Part shown: piece by piece, positions 35,410 through 43,288 of the stretch
How the letters are laid out: every line of letters begins with the position of its first letter
How positions within the stretch are numbered: position 1 is the stretch's first letter
Assembly (NCBI RefSeq): GCF_900142005.1
Contig: NZ_FQZL01000021.1
Span: forward strand, 1 to 64,000
Source of the DNA: Dethiosulfatibacter aminovorans DSM 17477
GTDB taxonomy: Bacteria > Bacillota > Clostridia > Tissierellales > Dethiosulfatibacteraceae
Length of the DNA stretch: 64,000 nt
Reading direction: 5' to 3'
Translations under genes and position numbers: made by a program
Notes under the pieces: generated by a model
What the model was told of the DNA's origin: nothing
The model's input: the letters and a program-made list of their open reading frames with translations, nothing else
Database searches by the model: none

Positions 35410-36611
35410 TTGAGATAATGAAAATGAGGATAAGGCTTTTCTTTTCAAGAAAGGTCCTTGTATCGCTGTTTGTAATGTTTCCCCTGGTTCTAGCCATGGT
35501 ATCCACAGGATATCTGGGCAGCAACGAGGTTGAAATGAGAAGCAGGATTGGAGTTGTAGACCTTGACGGTTCAGAGCTTTCAAGCAATTTGGTAGAAAGG
35601 TTGAAGGGTGACAAGACCCTTTCTATATTTGTCTATGACATGGAGGAAGGAAAAGAAAGACTCAAAGATGAAACGGTCACAGGCCTCTATACGATAAAAA
35701 AGGGCTTCGGTGAGTCAGTCGAGGCTGGAAAGTCTGAAGATCTCATTTTAATAGAATACCTGTCGGACAATTATATGGCATCAGGAGTCACAGACATTAT
35801 AACACCCTATTTCATGCTTGATGTGCTCAGGAATGCCGTTCTTAATGAAATGGAAGTGATTCTTGAAGATGAGAAGGAACTGGAGGAATTCTCCTTGATC
35901 TTTGAGAATAAAGCCTTGCATTATGGTGAAATGGAAGATCTGAAGCTTGACGTCAATACGGAAACCGTTGCAGGGGAATTCGACATGCCTCTCTACACAG
36001 TTACAAAGGAAATGTTCATAAGGTATCTTCTCGGCATGATACTCATGTTCCATCTCGTATCCTCCTTCTACCAGAGCATGGGCCTGTATGAAGATGGAGA
36101 AAGCAGGATAATGGACAGGATAAGGATGTCGGGGAAAAACGAGATTGAATATATTGGAGGAAACATATTTGGAATAGGGTTAATGATATTTTTGGTTTCT
36201 ATTATTCAATCTTTAATCCTTAAGGGATTGTTTTTCTCACATCTAAAGATGGCTGCAGTTGCAGTTGACCTTTTTTCATATTCAGTCTCTGTATCATCGC
36301 TGGCAGTATTTCTTTCCAGGTTATTCGTTAGAAGGACTGACTATATGACAGCGGTTCCCTTTCTCGTAACAGGGATGTGGATACTTGGCAACATGACATA
36401 TGCAACGGAGTTTTTCGGCCTGGATATACCTTCAATACTTTTATTCGTTCCGGGAATGGCATCAAGGGAACATATAATCAAGTTGTTCACTGTTGAATCG
36501 ACGGATATTGACATGGGTGTTGTTTTGAAGGAAATATCTGCAGCAGCAGTGATGGCTGCATTGGCATCAATAAAGAAAGGGGGAAGAAAAGCAGGTGGAA
36601 ATAGAGCTTAG
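35406..36611 (+). CDS. ABC-2 type exporter permease 2
   Basis: A 401-residue paralogue of the preceding permease with the same layout (N-terminal segment, external domain, C-terminal membrane bundle). The likely start is TTG 35406: AAGGAGGG lies 7 bases upstream and the TTG shares bases with the preceding stop. ATG 35418 is the alternative. The two permeases probably form a heterodimer with the ATPase encoded next, which overlaps this gene by 17 bases. Confidence 0.86.
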   Translation: MIEIMKMRIRLFFSRKVLVSLFVMFPLVLAMVSTGYLGSNEVEMRSRIGVVDLDGSELSSNLVERLKGDKTLSIFVYDMEEGKERLKDETVTGLYTIKKGFGESVEAGKSEDLILIEYLSDNYMASGVTDIITPYFMLDVLRNAVLNEMEVILEDEKELEEFSLIFENKALHYGEMEDLKLDVNTETVAGEFDMPLYTVTKEMFIRYLLGMILMFHLVSSFYQSMGLYEDGESRIMDRIRMSGKNEIEYIGGNIFGIGLMIFLVSIIQSLILKGLFFSHLKMAAVAVDLFSYSVSVSSLAVFLSRLFVRRTDYMTAVPFLVTGMWILGNMTYATEFFGLDIPSILLFVPGMASREHIIKLFTVESTDIDMGVVLKEISAAAVMAALASIKKGGRKAGGNRA

Positions 36612-37305
36612 GGGCATAAAAAAGAGATACAAAAATGAAGAGATTCTTAAAGGGTTGGAAATGAAGATAGACAGTGGCGAATTTGCAGGTATAATTGGTC
36701 CAAACGGTACTGGAAAGACTACGGTTCTGAATATTATATGCGGCCTCTTGAAGGCGGATTCGGGCAGTGCGACAATAGGAGGAAGACCTGCGGTTTTGAT
36801 GAAGGAAAAAATGGGTTATGTACCTCAGGAGATAGCTTTATACGGCGACTTATCCGTGACTGCCAACATGAAATTCTTTGCCGGCCTGTACGAATTGGAC
36901 AGGCATTATGCATCTTCCATGTCTGAAGAAATTCTCAACACTCTTGGACTTTATGGAGCGAGAAATAAAAAGGTCAGGAGCCTTTCCGGAGGCATGAAGA
37001 GGAGGCTTAACATAGGGACAGAGCTTCTTAAGAACCCGGAGGTACTGATACTTGACGAGCCTGCTGCAGGTGTTGACATCAAGGGGATTTCCGAGCTTTC
37101 ATCTATATTGAAGGAATTGAGTGGAAAAGGAATGACCATAGTAATGGCAAGTCACCAGATGAGGTTCGTTGAAGAACTCTGCACCAGCCTGTATTTTCTT
37201 TCGGATGGAAGAATAGAACTTCATGGCAGGACTGAAGAGCTTCTTTCAAAAGAAGGGGAAAGGGTCATGCTTGAAGAGTTGTACTACAGCATATTCAAAG
37301 GATGA
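36595..37305 (+). CDS. ABC transporter ATP-binding protein
   Basis: A 236-residue ABC ATPase. Walker A is GPNGTGKTT, the Q-loop is GYVPQEIALYGDL, the signature is LSGGMKRR and Walker B is LILDEPAAGVD. GTG start at 36595, behind GGGGGAAG. The DrrA/CcmA-like sequence type goes with ABC-2 permeases encoded directly upstream. Last gene of the four-gene exporter operon. No terminator was seen before the leuA T-box promoter. Confidence 0.93.
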   Translation: MEIELRGIKKRYKNEEILKGLEMKIDSGEFAGIIGPNGTGKTTVLNIICGLLKADSGSATIGGRPAVLMKEKMGYVPQEIALYGDLSVTANMKFFAGLYELDRHYASSMSEEILNTLGLYGARNKKVRSLSGGMKRRLNIGTELLKNPEVLILDEPAAGVDIKGISELSSILKELSGKGMTIVMASHQMRFVEELCTSLYFLSDGRIELHGRTEELLSKEGERVMLEELYYSIFKG

Positions 37306-37361
37306 AACGTATGTAAATAAATTGTGAAGATGTAAAAAATGACAAAAAAGTAAAATACTTA

Positions 37362-37391
37362 TTGACATGTCTGTAACATTTATGCTAAAAT
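37362..37391 (+). promoter_or_regulatory. Promoter of the leuA T-box
   Basis: TTGACA (37362-37367), an 18-base spacer, TAAAAT (37386-37391). Confidence 0.85.
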
Positions 37392-37424
37392 CACTTCAAT
37401 GAATATATCGTAATAAATGCAATG

Positions 37425-37680
37425 ATGGAGAAAAAAGTTTTCTAGAGACAAGTTTCAGAGAGTCGATGGTGGTGAAAATCGATACTGTCATGAAAATACA
37501 CTCACTCCAGAGCAGATTTTCCGAAAACAGTAGGAAAATACGGAAGCCACGTTACAGGCTGAGAGTTTGATTGAACTCGAATGAGAGATTTGGATATCTT
37601 ATGATATTCGGATAAACAGAGTGGTACCGCGGGTAAATACATCCCGTCTCTGACAATAGTCAGAGGCGGGATTTTTTGTT
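37425..37680 (+). ncRNA. T-box leader, leucine specifier
   Basis: Stem I starts around CAGAGAGTCGATGG. The specifier reads CUC (37501-37503, Leu), followed by A. The T-box motif AGTGGTACCGCGGG (37619-37632) precedes terminator CCCGTCTCTGA / TCAGAGGCGGG (37643-37671) and T6. It controls leuA by sensing uncharged tRNA-Leu. Confidence 0.94.
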
Positions 37681-37740
37681 GTATATGTTGTACATGACGT
37701 TGCAGAAAACAACCAAGATGATAAAAAGAGGAGAAATATC

Positions 37741-39270
37741 ATGAGTAAACTAATTAAAATTTTTGACACTACCTTAAGAGATGGAGAGCAGTCACCGGGC
37801 TGCTCAATGAACCTGAAAGAAAAGCTTCAACTTGCAAGGCAGCTTGAAAGGCTAAATGTTGACATAATAGAGGCCGGATTTGCTGCTGCATCGCCAGGAG
37901 ATCTGCTGGCTATAAAGGAAGTGGCTGGAGTCATAGAAAACACTACTGTTGCCAGTCTTGCAAGGACGCACAAGGATGACATAGACAAGGCGTGGGAAGC
38001 CGTAAAGGATGCAGTAAGCCCTAGAATCCATACTTTCATAGCCACTTCGCCAATACATATGGAGTACAAGCTTAAGATGTCTCCGGAAGCCGTCATGGAC
38101 AGGGCTGAGGAAATGGTCAAGTATGCTAAAAAATACCTTTCAAATATTGAGTTTTCTGCAGAGGATGCCACAAGAAGTGATGTTGATTTTCTTGCTAAGA
38201 TATTTACAAGGGTAATCAATGCAGGAGCAACAACCATAAACATACCGGATACTGTAGGATACACTACTCCTGAAGAATACTATGACTTCATTTCAAAGAT
38301 AAGAAGCAAGTGTCCCGCCCTTGACAAGGTGGATATTTCAGTCCACTGCCACAACGACCTTGGTCTTGGCGTGGCAAACTCCCTTGCAGCAATAAGAGCT
38401 GGAGCTACTCAGATAGAATGTACAATCAACGGTATTGGAGAAAGAGCCGGCAATGCATCTCTTGAAGAGATTGCAATGGTCCTCAATACAAGAAAGGACA
38501 TCTATCCATATACGGTGAATATAGACACTAAGCAAATCATGAGATCAAGCGAACTGCTGTCAAGCATAACTGGAGTGAAGGTTCAACCGAACAAGGCTAT
38601 AGTCGGAGCAAATGCATTTGCTCATGAGTCGGGAATTCACCAGCACGGTGTACTCAACAACAAGGAAACTTATGAAATAATGACACCTGAATCCATAGGG
38701 CTTCATGAGAACAAACTTGTCCTCGGAAAGCACTCGGGAAAACATGCCTTCAACGACAAGCTTGTTGCTATGGGATACAACCTTGACAAGGAAGAGCTTG
38801 CAGCTGCATTTACCAGGTTTAAGGAAGTTGCAGACAAGAAGAAGGAAGTGCATGAAAGGGATATCGATGCAATAGTATCAAGACAGAACATTGCAGTACC
38901 AAAGGAATTCGAGCTTGAAAGATTTGTTATCAACAGCGGAAATACCATAACTTCAACAGCCATAGTAAATATAAGGACAAACAACAGAACTGTAGAGAAG
39001 GTTGCGACTGGAGACGGACCTATAGATGCCGCCTTCAAGGCAATTGAGAAGATCGTCGGCAGGAAGCTGAAGCTGGAAGACTGGTCAATGGATGCAGTAA
39101 CTGAAGGAAAGGATGCTCTCGGTGATGCAACTGTAAAGCTTAGGGATAACGGGCATGTGTATATTGGAAGAGGACTTTCCACAGACATAGTCGAGGCAAG
39201 TGTGAAGGCATATGTGAATGCAGTAAACAAAATGAAATTTGAAGAAAAGCAGGAACAGGAAATAAGCTAG
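37741..39270 (+). CDS. leuA: 2-isopropylmalate synthase
   Basis: Condenses acetyl-CoA and 2-ketoisovalerate, the first committed step of leucine synthesis. The 509-residue length is that of the bacterial LeuA type 1. The catalytic TIM barrel opens FDTTLRDGEQSPGCSM. Metal ligands are in SVHCHNDLG, and NGIGERAGNASLEE is a family hallmark. The C-terminal regulatory (LeuA dimer) domain covers about residues 380-500, with FVINSGNTITSTAIVNI. Aligned with citramalate synthase it would be longer and have other motifs, so LeuA is favoured. AGAGGAGAAATATC precedes the ATG. Confidence 0.96.
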   Translation: MSKLIKIFDTTLRDGEQSPGCSMNLKEKLQLARQLERLNVDIIEAGFAAASPGDLLAIKEVAGVIENTTVASLARTHKDDIDKAWEAVKDAVSPRIHTFIATSPIHMEYKLKMSPEAVMDRAEEMVKYAKKYLSNIEFSAEDATRSDVDFLAKIFTRVINAGATTINIPDTVGYTTPEEYYDFISKIRSKCPALDKVDISVHCHNDLGLGVANSLAAIRAGATQIECTINGIGERAGNASLEEIAMVLNTRKDIYPYTVNIDTKQIMRSSELLSSITGVKVQPNKAIVGANAFAHESGIHQHGVLNNKETYEIMTPESIGLHENKLVLGKHSGKHAFNDKLVAMGYNLDKEELAAAFTRFKEVADKKKEVHERDIDAIVSRQNIAVPKEFELERFVINSGNTITSTAIVNIRTNNRTVEKVATGDGPIDAAFKAIEKIVGRKLKLEDWSMDAVTEGKDALGDATVKLRDNGHVYIGRGLSTDIVEASVKAYVNAVNKMKFEEKQEQEIS

Positions 39271-39352
39271 ATTTGATTTGTGTTTTAGACATAACATGAA
39301 ATTACTCAACTAAAGTTATAATATAAATATTATTGTTTAAGTAATAAAAAAT

Positions 39353-39465
39353 TAATGATGTTTTATCTCACGTCAAGTTTCGTTTTGATTTTATAACATT
39401 TGATATACAATTGAAGCGTTTATATATCAAATAACAAAAAATCAACTCAGCTAATGACGTGATAT
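39353..39465. repeat. Diverged single copy of the 121-bp structured repeat
   Basis: Read on the minus strand, this aligns along its full length with the tandem repeat at 27054-27306. Helices are kept although bases differ: TCACGTCA (39368-39375) / TGACGTGA (39455-39462) replaces CACAAC / GTTGTG, and TTTGATATA / TATATCAAA is intact. The conserved loop strings AGTTTCGTTTTGATT and CAATTGAAGCGTTT remain. It sits between leuA and leuB, 18 bases before the leuB start. Confidence 0.85.
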
Positions 39466-39483
39466 AAGAACTAGGAGGAAAAA

Positions 39484-40539
39484 GTGGAGTACAAGATAGC
39501 GCTAATAAAAGGTGATGGAATAGGACCTGAGATAATCGATCAGGCAGTAAGGGTATTGAAGGCAGTAGAAGAGAAATGTGGCCACAGCTTCAAGTTTGAA
39601 GAGGTCTTGGCAGGTGGAGCGGCAATAGATGCGGAGGGAGTAAATCTTCCGGACAGGACTCTCGAAGTTTGCAAGGAAAGTGATGCCGTTATGCTTGGTG
39701 CCGTTGGCGGACCAAAGTGGGATGATCTCAAGGGAGAATTGAGACCTGAAAAGGCACTTCTTACATTGAGAAGAGAGCTTGGACTGTATGCAAACATAAG
39801 GCCTGCTGTAATGTTTGAAGAGCTTGCAGATGCATGTCCTCTCAAGGATGAAATTGTTGAAGGCGGTCTTGACATAGTTATCGTAAGAGAGCTTACAGGT
39901 GGAATATACTTTGGAAAGAGAGCCACTGAAGGAAGCCACGCATACGACTGCATGGAATACTGGGAATATGAGGTTGCAAGAATTGCAGAGAGAGCCTTTG
40001 AAATAGCAATGAAGAGAAACAAAAAGGTTACAAGCGTTGACAAGGCCAATGTTCTTGATTCGTCAAGACTTTGGAGAAAGACTGTGGAAAAGACCGCAAA
40101 GAAATATCCTGAGGTTGAAGTTGAGCACCTCTATGTTGACAATGCTGCAATGCAGCTGGTTGTAAATCCGAAGCAGTTTGACGTAATCCTTACAGGAAAC
40201 ATGTTCGGGGATATACTTTCAGATGAAGCCAGCATGATAACAGGATCAATAGGACTTCTTCCCTCGGCTTCCATAGGAGAGCAAAACTATGGAATGTTCG
40301 AGCCTATACACGGATCCGCACCTGATATAGCTGGCCAAAACAAGGCTAATCCTATTGCGACAATACTTTCTGCTGCCATGATGCTCAAGTATTCATTCGG
40401 GCTTGAAGCCGAATCTGCCATGATCGAGAATGCAGTGAAGAAGGCCTTGAAGGGCGGACATAGAACTGCAGACATAAGCAAGGAAGAAAGCTATCTTTCA
40501 ACTGTTGAAATCACAGACAGAATAATAGCGGCGTTATAG
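39484..40539 (+). CDS. leuB: 3-isopropylmalate dehydrogenase
   Basis: NAD-dependent oxidative decarboxylation of 3-isopropylmalate in leucine synthesis. The 351-residue chain has the family motifs KGDGIGPEI, the substrate-binding region [13 protein letters not shown] and [14 protein letters not shown] near the C-terminus, plus [12 protein letters not shown] with metal-binding aspartates. GTG start, with AGGAGG 6 bases upstream. leuC and leuD are not between leuA and leuB, where they usually are; a structured repeat occupies the gap instead. Confidence 0.96.
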   Translation: MEYKIALIKGDGIGPEIIDQAVRVLKAVEEKCGHSFKFEEVLAGGAAIDAEGVNLPDRTLEVCKESDAVMLGAVGGPKWDDLKGELRPEKALLTLRRELGLYANIRPAVMFEELADACPLKDEIVEGGLDIVIVRELTGGIYFGKRATEGSHAYDCMEYWEYEVARIAERAFEIAMKRNKKVTSVDKANVLDSSRLWRKTVEKTAKKYPEVEVEHLYVDNAAMQLVVNPKQFDVILTGNMFGDILSDEASMITGSIGLLPSASIGEQNYGMFEPIHGSAPDIAGQNKANPIATILSAAMMLKYSFGLEAESAMIENAVKKALKGGHRTADISKEESYLSTVEITDRIIAAL

Positions 40540-40574
40540 AGTTAAAGCATAAATAATAAAAATCGAGACAACAA

Positions 40575-40614
40575 AAAAGAATCTATTGGATTACAATCTC
40601 AATAGATTCTTTTT
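40575..40614. terminator. Bidirectional terminator, leuB / peptide genes
   Basis: AAAAGAATCTATTG / CAATAGATTCTTTT perfect stem with an 11-base loop and T-runs on both strands. It ends leuB and the convergent small-peptide transcript. Confidence 0.92.
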
Positions 40615-40660
40615 ATGTTTCATTTACGTCAATGAGGTTAATGTCAATATCACTTTCCAT
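40613..40660 (-). CDS. Possible 15-residue peptide
   Basis: A 15-codon frame, MESDIDINLIDVNET, that is acidic and rich in Ile, Asp and Asn. The only reason to list it is its excellent ribosome site (AAGGAGGACGTG, right spacing) and its place as third frame in a T-box-controlled transcript. It overlaps the terminator. It could be a real micropeptide, a leader, or chance. Confidence 0.4.
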   Translation of the reverse strand: MESDIDINLIDVNET

Positions 40661-40685
40661 CACGTCCTCCTTATTTGATTAAAGA

Positions 40686-40799
40686 TTATTTTTCGTTTCC
40701 AGCAAACTGTCCCGTTCCGAAATGGTTCATTGTTTCAACTGATTCCCACAGTTCAGCCAATTCCTTTTCTTCTGCAGTCAAAGGTCTTTCGTTATACAT
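40686..40799 (-). CDS. T-box-controlled small protein B (37 aa, NHFGTGQ family)
   Basis: A 37-residue protein not recognised from any family. It reads AEEKELAELWESVETMNHFG in the middle, then TGQF and a short polar tail ending NEK. AAAGGAGAA lies 6 bases before the ATG. It is paralogous to the gene 52 bases upstream: both share a short helical acidic part with ELAE-(L/V)-W, then MNHFGTGQ-(F/Y), and a variable tail. That pattern (conserved leader, conserved short core) could suit a peptide precursor or a small regulator. No modifying enzyme or transporter is adjacent. Too short for normal gene calling. Confidence 0.75.
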   Translation of the reverse strand: MYNERPLTAEEKELAELWESVETMNHFGTGQFAGNEK

Positions 40800-40851
40800 A
40801 ATATTCTCCTTTCATCATTTTTTCTTATAACTGATGCTTATTATCCGGATA

Positions 40852-40962
40852 TTATTTGTCTTCCGAATATTGACCTGTTCCGAAATGGTTCATATTTTCG
40901 GCCATTCCCCAAACTTCCGCCAATTCTCTTTCTTCCTGCATCAACATTTCTTTTTTACCCAT
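40852..40962 (-). CDS. T-box-controlled small protein A (36 aa, NHFGTGQ family)
   Basis: A 36-residue protein, first frame behind the isoleucine-type T-box on the minus strand. It reads EERELAEVWGMAENMNHFGT followed by GQYSEDK. AAGGAGA lies 7 bases before the ATG. It shares ELAE, W, MNHFGTGQ and the aromatic next to it with the paralogue downstream, with about half of all positions identical. The codon-level differences between the two copies favour real coding. No cysteine, no hydrophobic segment and no signal peptide, so it is probably cytosolic. The function is unknown. Confidence 0.78.
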   Translation of the reverse strand: MGKKEMLMQEERELAEVWGMAENMNHFGTGQYSEDK

Positions 40963-41044
40963 CTTAAATCTCCTTTTTATTTTCTATTTCTTATATTTTC
41001 ATTTCAATATGTCAGAATAATTTTATCCTCACATTAATGAAATA

Positions 41045-41290
41045 AAAAAGCCCTCGAAGAATAAATCTTCAAGGACGAAATAATCCGCGGTACCACCTTG
41101 GTTGCACTGAGTGCCTCTCTATCGGTTCTAACAAACCTAGACCTATAACAGGGTCAATCGTTTTCGGCTGACTATTCACCGAAACAGCTCCAGAGTGATA
41201 TCTTCCTTTCCTTGCCGCCGGGTTCCAGCATCACCGGCTCTCTATAAGCAATTGTGAAAAGTCGACTCTCTTTCAAAGCTTTAATGTAGA
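41045..41290 (-). ncRNA. T-box leader, isoleucine specifier
   Basis: Read on the minus strand: Stem I starts AAAGAGAGTCGAC. The specifier reads AUC (41199-41197, Ile) followed by A, aligned by the shared (A)CUC(U/C) flank with the leuA leader. The T-box motif GGTGGTACCGCGG (41097-41085) precedes terminator GTCCTTGAAGA / TCTTCGAGGGC and T6 (to 41045). It faces away from the sigma-54 regulator and leads only to the small-peptide genes. Confidence 0.9.
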
Positions 41291-41292
41291 TA

Positions 41293-41321
41293 ATTGTAAC
41301 AGAAATGAAACAATTTGTCAA
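41293..41321 (-). promoter_or_regulatory. Promoter of the small-peptide T-box
   Basis: On the minus strand TTGACA (41321-41316), 17 bases, TACAAT (41298-41293). The remaining bases to 41515 are AT-rich and should hold the promoter of the divergent regulator; nothing else was recognised there. Confidence 0.88.
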
Positions 41322-41515
41322 GGGGATTGTACTGAAAAAACGCAATATTGTATTTTGTATCCAAAAAACCGTTTTAGTGCATTTGTCGTATGGCATAGTG
41401 CACAAACGTTGAAATAAGTTCATTTTAACTGATGGCACCTTTCATTATTGACAATCGACTGTAATGGGATTAATATATTCAGTAATTGATAGTTAATCCG
41501 GTGGAAGGTGATTGA

Positions 41516-42991
41516 ATGTTTGACGAACCATTTGAATTCAAGTTTGATATATTGAAAAAAATCATGTCCGATGTAAAAGAAGAAGTGGTGGTTGTGGATG
41601 AAAATCTGAGGATAATATATGCCAATCATTGTGAGAAACAGTTTGGCATGAAGGAAAGCCAGGTGATAAACAAGTCCATATACGATGCTTTTTTACATCT
41701 TCAAAGAAATAAAAGTTCAATTCAAAATGTATTCAGGAACAAAAAGTCTCTTGAAAATAATATATGTTCCTACGTGACGAGAAGGGGAGAAAAGAAGACA
41801 AAGCTAACATCCACATATCCGATTTTTGACGGGGAAAGGGTGAGGGCGGTTTATGAAATCGGCGAGGATGTTCCGGAGCTTCACTTGAATAAACTTGTTC
41901 CTGGGAGCAGGAGAAAGGCTGCAGATTCATCAAAAGGCTTCAAGGATGAGTTGAGCGGGAAAGGTGACAGATTGTTGTATTATACCGTAGATTCCATAGC
42001 CGGCAGCAGCAATGCAGTTGTAAAGCTCAGGGAAAAAATCAAAAATATTGCCAACAGCCCTTCAAGTATTCTCATATACGGGGAGACGGGAACCGGAAAG
42101 GAACTTGCGGCCCAGGCAGTGTACACTTCCATGAACAACTGGCAGTCCAGACCCTTTGTAGTGCAAAACTGTGCGGCAATACCCGAGACGCTTTTGGAAA
42201 GCATACTTTTTGGAACTGTAAAGGGAAGCTTTACAGGAGCGGAAAACAGACCCGGTCTTTTCGAGGAAAGCAGTGGAGGAATACTCTTTCTTGACGAGCT
42301 TAATTCAATGCCCTTGAGCCTTCAGGCAAAGATACTGAGAGTTCTCCAGGAAGGAAAGGTTAGAAGGGTTGGTGGAGAAAAGGAAATTGATGTTGATTTC
42401 AGGCTTATAGCCACTACCAATGTAAGACCTGAAATACTGGTTAAATCGGGAGAACTGAGGGAGGATTTGTATTACAGGATAAGTGTCCTGAACCTCGATC
42501 TTGTGCCATTGCGGGAAAGAAAGAATGACATTCCCAAACTTGTCGACGGATTCATCGCCGAATTCAATTCCATACTGGGAAAGAATATCGAAAGAGTGGA
42601 CCGCAGGACAATGGAGTTTTTTATGAATTACTCCTGGCCCGGGAATATCAGGGAACTTAAGAACATAGTCGAAAGGCTTTCAAACTATACCAACTGCAGT
42701 GTAATAACATATGCGGAAAGTGAAATAGAAGGACTTCTCATGAGAAGGGAATCCATTCCCGAGATTGAAGCCGGGGAAAAGAAAGAAACACAAAGCAAGG
42801 ACAGGATAAGACTGAGGGAAGCAATGGCTGAATACGAGAAGGAACTCCTTGCAATGGCCATTGAGGAAGCCGGCGGCAACGTTTCAAGGGCTGCCCGGGA
42901 TCTTGACATACCGCAGCAAACCATGAACAACAAGGTAATCAAATATGATTTGAAAAAGATGATAGAAGAAACAAAACTCAAAAAAGGGTAA
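41516..42991 (+). CDS. RocR-like sigma-54 activator with PAS domain
   Basis: A 491-residue enhancer-binding protein with PAS domain (residues about 10-125), AAA+ core (Walker A GETGTGKE, GSFTGAEN sigma-54 loop, GGILFLDELNSM) and a C-terminal Fis-type helix-turn-helix (GNVSRAARDLDIPQQTMNNK). The order and downstream target (P5C dehydrogenase behind a sigma-54 promoter) recall RocR of Bacillus, which activates arginine/ornithine breakdown. GTGGAAGGTGATTG precedes the ATG. The effector could be ornithine, citrulline or proline. Confidence 0.92.
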   Translation: MFDEPFEFKFDILKKIMSDVKEEVVVVDENLRIIYANHCEKQFGMKESQVINKSIYDAFLHLQRNKSSIQNVFRNKKSLENNICSYVTRRGEKKTKLTSTYPIFDGERVRAVYEIGEDVPELHLNKLVPGSRRKAADSSKGFKDELSGKGDRLLYYTVDSIAGSSNAVVKLREKIKNIANSPSSILIYGETGTGKELAAQAVYTSMNNWQSRPFVVQNCAAIPETLLESILFGTVKGSFTGAENRPGLFEESSGGILFLDELNSMPLSLQAKILRVLQEGKVRRVGGEKEIDVDFRLIATTNVRPEILVKSGELREDLYYRISVLNLDLVPLRERKNDIPKLVDGFIAEFNSILGKNIERVDRRTMEFFMNYSWPGNIRELKNIVERLSNYTNCSVITYAESEIEGLLMRRESIPEIEAGEKKETQSKDRIRLREAMAEYEKELLAMAIEEAGGNVSRAARDLDIPQQTMNNKVIKYDLKKMIEETKLKKG

Positions 42992-43009
42992 ATAAACGGG
43001 TAGTATACT

Positions 43010-43046
43010 GGGTAAAAAGATGGGTTGTGTATGCCTGTCTTTTTTA
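43010..43046 (+). terminator. Terminator of the RocR-like gene
   Basis: AAAAAGATGGG / CCTGTCTTTTT (two G-T pairs), loop TTGTGTATG, followed by a T-run. Confidence 0.7.
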
Positions 43047-43210
43047 TTTTTTAGTATCTTGTGTTTTGGCTCCAACCTGGTTGTTGCTGGTGTTTTTGAT
43101 TGATTAAGGAGGCGGATCCATTGATTATCAAGGGCTTAAGGACTGGTTTCAGGATTTGCATGAAGGCAGATACATGGATTTCTGTGCGTTTCAAAGAATT
43201 TTTTTAAATC

Positions 43211-43226
43211 TGGCACGGTTGTTGCA
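43211..43226 (+). promoter_or_regulatory. Sigma-54 promoter of the P5C dehydrogenase gene
   Basis: TGGCAC-GGTTG-TTGCA is a perfect -24/-12 element, 63 bases before the start codon. The 297-base gap between the regulator and this gene otherwise holds one terminator and no clear activator site. Confidence 0.92.
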
Positions 43227-43288
43227 AATATGAATTTTAAAATTGATTGATATGCATCAGCAGATGTAAAATGGAAAAGGAGATTTTT

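Noticed and set aside
43121..43207. Short frame from TTG 43121 behind AAGGAGGCG, between the RocR-like gene and the sigma-54 promoter; a 38-residue frame from ATT 43120 also looks faintly coding
   Set aside because: The starts are poor (TTG or ATT), the longer frame runs through the sigma-54 promoter, and no paralogue or family is visible. It may be a remnant of an older gene.
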